Below, piece after piece: positions 1-9,191 of a stretch of 64,000 nucleotides of DNA. The position numbers were made by a program, and so were the translations under genes. The stretch spans positions 2,075,534-2,139,533 of the forward strand of contig OX595986.1 in assembly GCA_951394045.1 (NCBI GenBank). Direction: 5' to 3'. Source of the DNA: Nitzschia sp. DOCU1. Taxonomy: Eukaryota > Bacillariophyta > Bacillariophyceae > Bacillariales > Bacillariaceae. Every line of letters begins with the position of its first letter. The first letter of the stretch is position 1. The notes below the pieces were generated by a model, which ran no database searches, was not told the DNA's origin, and was given only the letters and a program-made list of their open reading frames with translations.

Positions 1-161
1 AAAATGCTCTCAAGGTCGAATCGAATCAAGCTCCCTTTCGCACATTCAGCCAGTGTTCCGGTTTCGTCTCGCCCAACTAATTTCCTGGAACACAAGTTGC
101 AGCTGGTGCTAGCTACTAGTAATACGTTATCATCGTCTTGGGCACAAGCAGCTTTATCACC

Positions 162-1940
162 ATGTCGTGTATGGCACCGAAGATCCCAAAGGACGAGGAG
201 GGCACGCCCCGCAATTTCGACAACTCCATGCGGAACAATAATGTTGCTGGCGGAAATAATGGGGCCCCACTTCAGGCCGCCCGTAGAGGCCTATTAAAGG
301 CAATGTGGCAAGCCTCCTTTGCTCCCCGATTTTCCAGTAAGCCGATCGACATGCAGGACTACTTTTCACGCGAGTCCTTTGCGGACCCCAGTCGTAATTT
401 GAAGATGTTCTCTTCGTTTACGATGGATGGTAACAACAGTGTCGACGAAGATGGCGGAAACAGAAGTCCTCCCTCCAGTGAAAGGGAAAGCGAGGTTAGG
501 CCATCACTGGTCACAGCCAAGAATCTAACGCCATTCGAGGAGATGTTTCTGCAGAATCTTTTGCAATCTGAAGATTTAGATTCCATTCGGAGGGCCAGCG
601 AGCGTTTGGCAGACAAAGAACTTTTCCCGCCCATGATGACTCCGGAAGAGACAGCGGAAAGTGAAATGTCATCGTCGTCGACTCGTGTCCACCGTCGAAG
701 AGGGTCGGAAGTTCAGCAGGAGCTCTTTCGGTTGCACGAAAGTACTACCGTCAAGCCTAAAACGGTATTGAGACGGATGAGCACCGTGGAAAAAGAAAAA
801 CGAGCCAAGGCGAGAGCCAAGCTTGTAACAGCAACTGCCTCGACACCGCTGATTCCAACACTTCCACATAACAACTCGATTACGGCCCAGCCGTATGAAG
901 AGACTTCTGCTCGAAGCAATAATCCTCCCAAGGCGCCAGTGGTCCCGGAAGACGGAGAATATCATGGGAGAGGGGGTTCGTGGGATATGAAATCAGATCC
1001 CGGTATCGAAGAAGACAAGAAGGAAGACGAACAGGATGGGCACCAACATGGTGATGCTTCTTGGAATCCTTTTGGTGACGTAAATTCTTGGATTGACGGC
1101 AACCAAGGTGTGGAAGTTGACGGAGACGGAATCCCAGACATTCCTTCGCCAACCTCGAATCCATTTAAGATTCTAGGGACTTCGGCCGATGATGTCTCGG
1201 CTCATCCTCATGTGTTGACTCCACCCCTTATGGAAGGCCTCCAAGAATTCATGCCTGAATCCTTGCACGAATATCACTTTTGGCTCAAGTATTCTCTTGT
1301 TCGAGATTCTTCCAGATCGCCGCATCCCACAACCCCTCCTTTATTTGATATGCTACGACATTGCCGGGCATCGCTGTACACTGTATTGGCTATTGAAACA
1401 ACAAGCGGACATGTGTTCGGTGCGTTTTGCTCGCAACCTTGGAAGCTGAACGGTGAAAAATATTGGGGAACGAAGGATTCGTTTGTCTGGAGAATGCGAC
1501 ATTCCCGGAACGAGCCTTGTGAATCCATTGTTGAGCAAGTCCTTATGGAAAGTAAGATCGACGTGTTCCCTTTTACGGGTCGCAACAAGAATGTCCAACA
1601 ATGCTCCCAAGAGCACGGTTTAGTACTGGGGGAAGGGGAAGTATCTGACTTCCAACAGGGAGAAGGAGAACATTTTGGCCATGCCATTCAACTTAACGCG
1701 GCCATGACCGAGGCGTGGACGAGCTCGACAGAAACCTTTGGAAACCCTAGTTTGGTGCACACGGACTTACGTGGCGAGAAGGTCGATATTGCCAATGTCG
1801 AATTGTGGGCTTTGACGCCACACAGTTCAATTGAGTCGGCGATCACGCTGGAGATGAAGCAATTGTTCCTGGCAGAGAATCGAGGCCCAACAGAGAAGAA
1901 TCTTGATTTGTTGGAAATCTTGGTGGGAGGGACTGTATAG
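162..1940 (+). CDS. TLDc-domain protein (OXR1/TLD family), 592 aa
   Basis: The open frame begins further up at a TTG; the first in-frame ATG is at 162. The N-terminal half is low-complexity and charged (Ser/Glu/Asp-rich, with an RRRGSE basic patch) and looks disordered. Residues about 350-555 resemble a TLDc domain: a segment with SLVRDSSRSPHP, then LYTVLAIETTSGHVFGAF and SQPWKLNGEKYWGTKDSFVW, and a C-terminal ETFGNPSL...VANVELWALTP-like end. TLDc proteins of the OXR1/NCOA7 type are linked to oxidative-stress protection and to V-ATPase binding; which role applies here is not visible. The 3' end faces phytochelatin synthase, whose stop is only 71 bp away. No intron is needed. The family call is good; the function is inferred from the family only. 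Confidence 0.75.
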   Translation: MSCMAPKIPKDEEGTPRNFDNSMRNNNVAGGNNGAPLQAARRGLLKAMWQASFAPRFSSKPIDMQDYFSRESFADPSRNLKMFSSFTMDGNNSVDEDGGNRSPPSSERESEVRPSLVTAKNLTPFEEMFLQNLLQSEDLDSIRRASERLADKELFPPMMTPEETAESEMSSSSTRVHRRRGSEVQQELFRLHESTTVKPKTVLRRMSTVEKEKRAKARAKLVTATASTPLIPTLPHNNSITAQPYEETSARSNNPPKAPVVPEDGEYHGRGGSWDMKSDPGIEEDKKEDEQDGHQHGDASWNPFGDVNSWIDGNQGVEVDGDGIPDIPSPTSNPFKILGTSADDVSAHPHVLTPPLMEGLQEFMPESLHEYHFWLKYSLVRDSSRSPHPTTPPLFDMLRHCRASLYTVLAIETTSGHVFGAFCSQPWKLNGEKYWGTKDSFVWRMRHSRNEPCESIVEQVLMESKIDVFPFTGRNKNVQQCSQEHGLVLGEGEVSDFQQGEGEHFGHAIQLNAAMTEAWTSSTETFGNPSLVHTDLRGEKVDIANVELWALTPHSSIESAITLEMKQLFLAENRGPTEKNLDLLEILVGGTV

Positions 1941-2011
1941 AACTAATGCATCATAGAAGCTATGTTCCAATAGTTACCATGTTCTATTGTTTGGATTACA
2001 GAATGTTGCCG

Positions 2012-3211
2012 TCATCGCTTTTTATGTCGATCCGGATTGGCCTCGCAAAACTCCACCTTGACTTTGCCCACCGGGCACACGTCGGGGTCACCAACGACGG
2101 GTACCAGCTCAGCGGGGCGTCGAATTTCTTGTGTATGGTGGAGGCAAGCATGGTGTGCTGGCGGGTGCAAGACAAACCATCCTCGCGACCGCTTCGTGGC
2201 CGAGTCCTTTCGTTGCATGGAATGGTACAAATCACTAACTTTGACCCAGTACGGTGCATACTTGAATCGTGCCACGTCCAATACTAGCACTTGGTCCGAT
2301 TCTTCATGATACGCAGCGATAGGCGAAAAGTGTCCATCACCAGTTTGTTCAAGAGCAGCCCTTGAAAAGGACACGACCAAGAGGGATTTACTGTCGGGAG
2401 TAGTCAAAACTTGTCGAATATCTTCTCGAAAGCAGTCAAGCGACTTGAACTCTGATGGTCTGTGATGATGATGGTGCTTGTCATCGTATTCTGGAAAGGG
2501 TCGCTTCATATCAACCCCCAGTCCGTGGCACCGCGCCAGCAACCGAAATTCCTCCAAGGTGACTCCGACTCGGCTGATCCTTTCCGAACTTAAGCAGCAG
2601 CGATCCAACAAAACTTCTTCACTCCCAAAGAAGCGCCACCCACCCCGCCATCTAACGTTCGGATCCACACACATGGCATTTAATACCACGAGCAATGTCG
2701 TTATTCCGCAGAAAGCCGGATCACTCTGATTGACAAACTGTTCCATCAAAGACCAGTACGATTCCGCGGTATTTTGAGAGAGCGACTCCAGTAGCATTGC
2801 TCGTCCTTCTTTGGAAGAAAGAGCAATAAGAGAAGCTGGCAGTATGCGTTTGTGGACACTATACGTCGGTTCAGGCAAAGGTGGGGGCAAATGTCCAAAC
2901 TCGTTTTCGTGTTTTGGACTGCCACAAGGAAAGCGTCCTTCTTCGTCGTTCGAGTTCGTTTTTATTCTCACAACAGGAGGCACGGGCTCATCTTCACAAG
3001 TGCAAGTATCACAATGACGATGATGCGGGTCATTTAACGACGATGCTGATTCTTCCCATGTCGGCATGACATCCATGGCCACGGAACTGAGGGGTCGAAC
3101 GGTCGGGCCAGTAGCAAATGTCCGAACGGCCGAAGACTTCTTTGGAAGAGCGACTGTAACACTTCTTCTCAAAGCGAGACGTGAGGCTATATGGTAAGCG
3201 CTTGATTTCAT
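2012..3211 (-). CDS. PCS: Phytochelatin synthase (glutathione gamma-glutamylcysteinyltransferase), 399 aa
   Basis: This enzyme condenses glutathione into metal-binding phytochelatins. The frame runs upstream to a TTG, but the first ATG is at 3211. The papain-like catalytic triad is visible: Cys168 in QSDPAFCGITTLLVVLNA, His294 in GDGHFSPIAAYH and Asp312 in VLVLDVARFKYAPYWV. The His-Asp spacing (18) equals that of plant PCS; the Cys-His spacing is about 20 longer because of a His-rich insert (DDKHHHHHRP). The first 40 residues are Arg/Ser/Ala-rich and free of acidic residues, like a mitochondrial or other organellar presequence, followed by a CDTCTC cluster at about 67-72. The variable C-terminal Cys-rich domain of plant enzymes is short. 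Family certain; organelle targeting inferred. Confidence 0.9.
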   Translation of the reverse strand: MKSSAYHIASRLALRRSVTVALPKKSSAVRTFATGPTVRPLSSVAMDVMPTWEESASSLNDPHHRHCDTCTCEDEPVPPVVRIKTNSNDEEGRFPCGSPKHENEFGHLPPPLPEPTYSVHKRILPASLIALSSKEGRAMLLESLSQNTAESYWSLMEQFVNQSDPAFCGITTLLVVLNAMCVDPNVRWRGGWRFFGSEEVLLDRCCLSSERISRVGVTLEEFRLLARCHGLGVDMKRPFPEYDDKHHHHHRPSEFKSLDCFREDIRQVLTTPDSKSLLVVSFSRAALEQTGDGHFSPIAAYHEESDQVLVLDVARFKYAPYWVKVSDLYHSMQRKDSATKRSRGWFVLHPPAHHACLHHTQEIRRPAELVPVVGDPDVCPVGKVKVEFCEANPDRHKKR

Positions 3212-3814
3212 GTTGAAAGCCTGTGAATCAATTCTTGCCTCTTTCGGCAGTGTCCAAGGTTGTCGGAGGTTTTGTGAAGCCAAGAGGAAAGGTGGAGGAA
3301 ATGAGGAAGGAATTGGAAGAGGAAACGCAACAGCGTGTGTTCGGGTTCGGTTTTTCTTGGTGGCTGTTCGTTGTTGCCGCCGCCCGCTTGCGGGCGGCGG
3401 TCGTCATGTGGTCGGAGTGCACCCTATCAGCACCTTCGTGTCGCTGGTATCGTACTATGATGACGTCGTCAGCACCCGTGTACCAGGTACGATTTCTACT
3501 GAGCATGCCAGGCGCGCGTCGGTCGTCCTTTTTCGCGCCATCGGCATGAAAATCCAACATCAACTCTCTCTATCTTGTTGTCGTCGCATTGGTGGAATTG
3601 CGAGGACGATACTGAAAGTTCCACAGGTTTCTAATGGACGTAACATCACGTGGGTAAAAAGTGGACATACATTGGCTGTGCTAATGGTGTTGTCTACTGT
3701 CTGATTTTTTCGCAGACTTCAGCAAGAATGGCAGGGTCATTTTCTAAGTGTTGGGAATGACGGTCAGATAACGGCCGTGCTCGAGGTCGTCCCAAGTGTA
3801 ATCATCTTCCATCA
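3212..3814. other. Intergenic, 603 bp
   Basis: This lies between the start of phytochelatin synthase and the 3' end of the TFIIE-alpha gene. The open frames here overlap both strands and show no recognisable protein. It contains a copy of the 9-mer TACCAGGTA at 3481-3489. It probably holds the PCS promoter. Confidence 0.6.
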
Positions 3815-5146
3815 TTATGGACGGCTGTAACAATCTGTCGATAGTTGTGAGGAATATTGTTCTGGTGAACAAGATGATATGTCCCCGCTCCATGGACCGT
3901 TTTGTATCAGACCCATTTGGCGCTCCAACTGGTTGCAAAAGGTTTCGCCAAAACATTCCATGCTAGTGACAAAGTCACTTGGAAAGATCAAATGGTGGTT
4001 GTTATCGGTTGTACAAGTCATGCAGCTGGAGTAAATGCCATTTTCGCCATCGTTGTCCTGGCTTTGCATGGACGAGTCATCGTCATCAACTGTCAAAATC
4101 GAGCACTGCAGCAAAGGCCAGTTAGTGGGCGCTATGGGCTCGCACAAAAAGTATGGCTGGCAAGACTTTGAGTCTTGTAGAAGTTGAGGTATTGTGTCCG
4201 TTTTGCGGCCTGTCCTAACATTGGCGTGACCAGGACTTGGAGAAGCCGAAATTGACATCGTTGCAAGGCGTTGAAATGCTTGCTCCAACGTGGTTACATT
4301 GGGTGGACTAGTAGCATAACTTTGCGCAGCTTTCGTTGCAAGGGCAAAAGCAAGGGCAGTATCGCCTTCTTGTGTGTTTATACCACCTTGCTCAAACCGA
4401 TTTTGGCGATCCAAAAGCTCGGAGGGCAGCAAGAAGGGAATTCGTTTCCCCTGGAGTCTCGCCATTTGCTCCTTGATACTCTTGCGAAGAAGTGTGCTTT
4501 CTACAACTTTCGACTCCAACTGTGCATCGAGGCGACGAAGCGAGGCTTCAATTTCTTCTATCCGTTTGCTGTGGTCCACAAGGAACAATTGAAACGGAGG
4601 AGCTTCTGGATTGTGTTCAAAAAGAACGGCGCATTCCCGACAAAAGAATTCACCAGTTGCCCCATTCAAACAGCACTGCAAAGCCTCGGACTCAGTGTAA
4701 CGGCCATTACAACGACGTTGACTGTGGCCAGGACATTCAAATTCTGTCTCATTTTGTAGTTCCAAGGCCTCCTTAACCAGTTTATTCCTCATCAGATCGA
4801 GCCGCAGCCGAATGGTAATGACAGCCATATCGAAGTCGAGATAACAGAATCGAACTTCTTTGTAGCGTCCTCGGTGACGTCTGATAGGAGACGAGGGCAG
4901 TGCTGGTTCAATTTTAATAGTTTGTTCATCGACCCAGCGTTCTTCTTTGAGAAATTGCAGCGCTCGTCGAATTTGCCTTTTGGACAAAGAGTACAGGCCA
5001 CTAGCTATGTCATCATCTCGGATGTAGTCATCCCGCAATAACAAGTCTACAACACACACCACCACGTCTTCGAAAAAGGCTCGACAAAAGGTGGCGAGCA
5101 ATTCTTTGGCGAAACACAACAAGTCGGCATTCTCCACGGCACTCAT
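3815..5146 (-). CDS. Transcription initiation factor TFIIE, alpha subunit, 443 aa
   Basis: General RNA polymerase II factor that recruits and regulates TFIIH. Residues about 1-75 form the TFE winged-helix domain (alternating hydrophobics with RDDDIASGLYSLSKRQIRRA, matching the REDDLAELL...RKQLR region of the family). A zinc-ribbon follows at about 138-172 with C138, C146, C169 and C172 (GATGEFFCREC). The first pair is spaced C-x7-C instead of the usual C-x2-C. A coiled helix (RIEEIEASLRRLDAQLES) follows, then a disordered tail that includes DDDDSS. Length is like that of other eukaryotic TFIIE-alpha proteins. Starts with ATG (CAT at 5144-5146). No intron. Confident family call. Confidence 0.85.
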   Translation of the reverse strand: MSAVENADLLCFAKELLATFCRAFFEDVVVCVVDLLLRDDYIRDDDIASGLYSLSKRQIRRALQFLKEERWVDEQTIKIEPALPSSPIRRHRGRYKEVRFCYLDFDMAVITIRLRLDLMRNKLVKEALELQNETEFECPGHSQRRCNGRYTESEALQCCLNGATGEFFCRECAVLFEHNPEAPPFQLFLVDHSKRIEEIEASLRRLDAQLESKVVESTLLRKSIKEQMARLQGKRIPFLLPSELLDRQNRFEQGGINTQEGDTALAFALATKAAQSYATSPPNVTTLEQAFQRLATMSISASPSPGHANVRTGRKTDTIPQLLQDSKSCQPYFLCEPIAPTNWPLLQCSILTVDDDDSSMQSQDNDGENGIYSSCMTCTTDNNHHLIFPSDFVTSMECFGETFCNQLERQMGLIQNGPWSGDISSCSPEQYSSQLSTDCYSRP

Positions 5147-5600
5147 CTGATGAATCTTGTTACTACGATTATCGCTACTGCACGAACTTGACGCACTATC
5201 TAAATCCTAGCTGTTCCTTCTTATGGTATTTGAACCCTTTATACCCAAGTCATGGTGGATGTTTTGTGAAATAGTCAGCTCTGTTTTAATGAAAGCGGCG
5301 GTATTTGAGTTCAGCGTTCCACCCACCCGAGAGAGAAATGCTGACCCGCGGCGCGCACGTTTGGAAGCCACGATTCAAAAAGTACGGTTCGTCTGTAAGT
5401 GCGTTCCCCGTCACATTCCCACTGCGGTTGACCGTGTGTCCAATTCATCTAACCCATCCTTCAAATGCTGTCTCCTCTCTCTACGGGGTAGTTAGTAGGT
5501 CCTACTTTTGCTCTCTAGTAGAGAATGTCGGTAATGATACTATGATATCTTGCCACACCTGCAGTACACAAGGCAACTGCCACCAACAGGCTACTTGAAA
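5147..5600. other. Intergenic, 454 bp
   Basis: Upstream of TFIIE-alpha and downstream of the RanGAP stop (both genes on the minus strand). No credible gene or repeat seen; presumably the TFIIE-alpha promoter. Confidence 0.5.
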
Positions 5601-6941
5601 CTAGATGTTTGTACTTCGAAATTGTTGAACCAGTTCGTTCAAATCACCGTCATCGTCGTCTTCATCTTCCTCCTCCTCGTCACCCTCTCCAAAGATGATA
5701 ACATCACCATACTTTTTTCGTAGGATTTTCTTGGGAAGATCGTCGTTATCGGCGACATTGATCTTCAGACAACTAGGGAGTGTAGCACCAACCAAAGCCT
5801 TCGCGCTTTCCACTCCCAGTTCGTTACATTCAAGGTGAATTTCTTCCAGAGAACACTTCGTCGCTCCAAAGGGCTCGAGAAGAATAGGAAGTCCCTCATC
5901 ACCAAGTTCGTTGTTGCTGCACTTGAATGATTTCAAAGTAGTCGCTATGTTGTCCAGATATCTGGCGAGAATTTGTGCGCCTTCATTTCCTAGCTCACCA
6001 CAACCATCTGCAGTCAAAAGCAAACACAGGATGAGCACAGCGAGTCAGAAATACGCCTGCCAACAGTCACAGACATGGCCAGAAATCAACGTACCAAGAT
6101 CCAAGTGTGTCAATTTGGCTCCCGAAGTCGTCAGAGCATCAACGATCAACTTCAAACCATCGATTTCGCAACCAGCATCTGGGAGCGCAAGGCGAGTCAA
6201 ACGACTACACTTGCCCAAAGCATTCGCAATCGCAGCACATCCCTCTTCATCAAATGTGCAATCATCGATATCCAGTCGGTACAAAGCTGCGTGGTTGGTC
6301 CCTTCGACCATCGCCTCTAGGCCCTGCGCTAGATGGATAGCTCCTGTTCGAACTCTGCATCCAAGGCAGGAGAAGTATTCTAGCCTTTTGCAGTGTGCCA
6401 GGATCTCTTTGACTTCCTTTGCACCATCTTCACCGAACATGTTTCGATCAATGACTAGGTCAGTCAACTGGTTTGCGATCCGGTTGTCATTTGCCGTGAA
6501 CCAGCCCTTGAGCAAGCCCATACTTTCGAAGCTCAGACCACAGTTCCTTAGATAGAGGCGCTTCAAGGGGGCATTGACAATCATGGGTTCGACCAGAACC
6601 AGACCACGCGGTCCCATGGCGTTGTCCGAAAGGTCGAGATCCGCCAATGGAGCATTGGCGAACGTCTTCGCCAGGGCTTCGGTGACCGCCAGTCCCTCTT
6701 CGGTCAAGAGACTTGCAATGATATCGGCGAAGGCGGCGTACTTGACATCCTTGGCGATGGTCTCCAGGAACGGGCGGATGATGTCAAATGCTGGCTGTGC
6801 CCAGGAGCGGCAGGAGATGTCCACGCGAATGACCTTGTTGGATGCTCCCTTTTCGCGAGTCCATCGTTCCACAAAACGCTGCGCCTCTCCTTCCTGGACG
6901 CGTTCTCGCTTTCCGCCAGCGTACAATTGAATATTTGTCAT
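5601..6941 (-). CDS. Ran GTPase-activating protein (RanGAP), LRR protein, 417 aa, 2 exons
   Basis: Stimulates GTP hydrolysis by Ran and so maintains the nuclear-cytoplasmic Ran gradient. Exon 1 is 6095-6941 and exon 2 is 5601-6007, joined across an 87-bp GT-AG intron (donor GTACGT, acceptor TGCAG, phase 1), which gives HLDLDGCGELGNEG at the junction. Leucine-rich repeats run through most of the protein (for example ADLDLSDNAMGPRGL, LKRLYLRNCGLSFESMGLL, LEEIHLECNELGVESAKAL), ending in the typical acidic tail (EGDEEEEDEDDDDGDL). The N-terminal segment before the repeats matches the linker region of plant RanGAP, but the plant WPP domain is absent. The open frame reaches to 7037; ATG 6941 (MTNIQLYAGG) is chosen because homology begins there. 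Confident. Confidence 0.85.
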
Positions 6942-7838
6942 GGTCGGTCTTCGGTATATTGTAAGCAGCGGCCTTGTCCTGGCGTTGTGAGAATGGAAAA
7001 CGCCGTTTTTCTCGTCGTTGGTGGAATGAGATCTCACTCACTCGCGTGCGGAGTCTCCTTCGACGGACGCTGCGGTTCGCTGGGTTGTGCGGACGGGGGT
7101 GCGTAATTTTTGTGGACGACTGACTCGACTAACGACGACTGACGGATGTCAAAAACCGGGTATTTTCTCCCCATTTTTGCGCGAGCAGGTGTGAAAAGCG
7201 GGGGAAAATAACAATAAACGAATTTTAAGAATATTTTGTACCTATATTGTTGGAGCTAGGAAAGGACGACGGGATCGGCCCCTCGAAATCCAAGTAGCAG
7301 GCAAACTTCAAGTAGATGACTGTTCATCCGATTTTCGACAAATGGTGGGTGACAGCAAGAGATGCAAGGTGGGGGTCGGTACCTACATACCTTTATGAGT
7401 GTATATATAGTAGGTAAAAGATTAGGGCGGCACGCTCGGAACATATTTATATACGGCCCTATACATATATCGTTTTTCGTCTCTAAGTTTATGGGTAAAC
7501 CTGAAGACGAAAAACGATTCTTATATCCAGCCTAATAAATTATATGTTCCGAGCGTGCCGTCATATCACCTTACCTATGATGCATATATCACCATAGGTA
7601 CGTCGATACGTATCTACCGACCCCCACCTTGCATCTCTTGGTGACAGCCAAAAGGTTCTCTTTGAGGACGGGGGGACGCGAAAAGAGGACCGTTGTCGAC
7701 TTCTGTCCCACCAAGAAAGTGTGGCATTAGTTCAACTCCCAGGACTTGTTGGAGAGTTATTAATAATCTTTCATGTTTTCTTATCCGGAGGACGTTCATT
7801 TTCTCGATCAGCGTTTCTAATTATTTTCTCCTGAAGCA
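6942..7838. other. Intergenic, 897 bp, containing a MITE
   Basis: Head-to-head promoter region between RanGAP (-) and the ZIP transporter (+). It contains the inverted-repeat element at 7357-7639 described separately. No protein-coding gene is seen. Confidence 0.7.
7348..7648. mobile_element. MITE, 283 bp, with 25-bp terminal inverted repeats and a 9-bp target-site duplication
   Basis: The element spans 7357-7639. Its ends are perfect 25-bp inverted repeats (7357-7381 and 7615-7639, beginning AAGAGATGCAAGG). It is flanked on both sides by the identical 9-mer GGTGACAGC (7348-7356 and 7640-7648). Inside are two further nested inverted repeats: CGGCACGCTCGGAACATAT at 7428-7446 against 7542-7560, and ATCGTTTTTCGTCT at 7469-7482 against 7505-7518. 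The whole could fold into a long hairpin. It encodes no protein. A 9-bp duplication is typical of Mutator-like (MULE) transposition, so this is probably a non-autonomous derivative; the superfamily is inferred. The perfect TIRs and TSD suggest recent insertion. Confidence 0.85.
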
Positions 7839-9089
7839 ATGCCGGATTATCGAAGTGAAAATGCCGCGGTGGCCTTTGGACTAGTCATGGCTGCTGGTGG
7901 ATCGACGGCGATTGGTGCAGCTGTTGTGTTCTTTCCCACGATTGTCAAGCTCGCGTCGAGGAGGGTACTGGCTGGATCCTTAGGTTTCTCGGCTGGTGTT
8001 ATGACCTATGTTTCCTTCATTGAAATTTTTCAAAAGGCTTTGACAGCATTCCGGAACTCAACTGACGATGACGGGTTGGCCTACACATATGCAACACTGT
8101 GCTTTTTCGGTGGTGTCCTCATGATGACGGTATGTTTTACAGTGCTAAATGGGATTGAATTTTTGCATGCATGGGAGGTGGCTAATCTTGCCCTTGCCTT
8201 GTGAATCTTTTTGCAGCTATTGAACGTGCTTGTGTCGTGGTTGTTGGGGGGTCACGGGCATCGGCATGACGCTGTCGGGACGCCCAAGGACGAAGACAAA
8301 GGGAAGAAACACAAGACGACAAGGGCAGATGTTGATGCTTCGGATGAATTCGGTTTCACGCCTCCTTGTTGCAGCAAGGATCCAGTCCATCAGCTGGGCA
8401 CTTTCCAAAAGATGGCGAGCGTGTTGCAGCATGAGAAGGAATCAGAAAACGGCCAAGACGATGCTTTGGACTTGGATATGAACGCAGATGACGATTTTTT
8501 GGACAATCTTTCTCTAGGGGAGGCCAGTGCTGGAAACGGCGAAGACCCTACGCTTCCTAATACCGCCGATCGAACTGCTGAAGGGCAGCAACAATCTCCT
8601 GGCGCCGACAACAAAACGTCTGAAGAGCACAAACGATTGGTGAAAATGGGTATGAACACCGCTTTGGCCATTGGACTTCATAACTTTCCAGAAGGCCTAG
8701 CAACATTTGTAGCAGCTTTGGATGATCCCAAGATCGGTTCGGTACTTGCCGTTGCCATTGCAATACACAACATTCCGGAAGGGCTCTGCGTTGCCCTTCC
8801 GATCTTTTATGCCACAGGCAAGCGGTTAAATGCCTTTTTGTGGGCTCTGCTGTCGGGAGCATCAGAGGTTGTGGCTGCATTCTTGGGTTGGCTCATTCTA
8901 GCAAATGTTTTTTCGGACGTGACGTTTGGTGTTCTTTTCGGACTGGTTGCGGGCATGATGGTTATTATCAGTATTCGGGAGCTCATACCGACAGCGCATT
9001 TTTACGATCCTGAGGATACTGTCGTTACACATTCTTTCATCGCCGGAATGGTTGTCATTGCACTTTCCCTTGTATTGTTTCAAATCTAA
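7839..9089 (+). CDS. ZIP-family metal transporter (ZupT/GufA-like), 387 aa, 2 exons
   Basis: Membrane carrier for zinc and possibly iron or manganese. Exon 1 is 7839-8129 and exon 2 is 8217-9089; the 87-bp intron (GTATGT...TTTGCAG) is phase 0. There are about eight hydrophobic segments. The two ZIP metal-site helices carry IGLHNFPEGLATF (about residue 250) and IAIHNIPEGLCVAL (about residue 280), the His/Asn/Glu signature of the family. A long cytosolic loop between them and the first three helices starts with a His cluster (GGHGHRHD) and is acidic, a likely metal-sensing loop. It ends with a final membrane helix. Starts with ATG. The metal specificity cannot be read. Confidence 0.88.
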
Positions 9090-9191
9090 ACACTCAGGCG
9101 TGGCAAGAAACGTCTCACGGATCCAAGACAGAATCATAGCTAGTAAAAGGGTAAATGTGTGTATCTACCAGGCCCCGTTGGCCCCAAATCA

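Noticed and set aside
3210..3704. 164-codon open frame upstream of phytochelatin synthase
   Set aside because: It overlaps the PCS leader on the other strand and reads as Arg/Val/Cys-rich nonsense without a domain.
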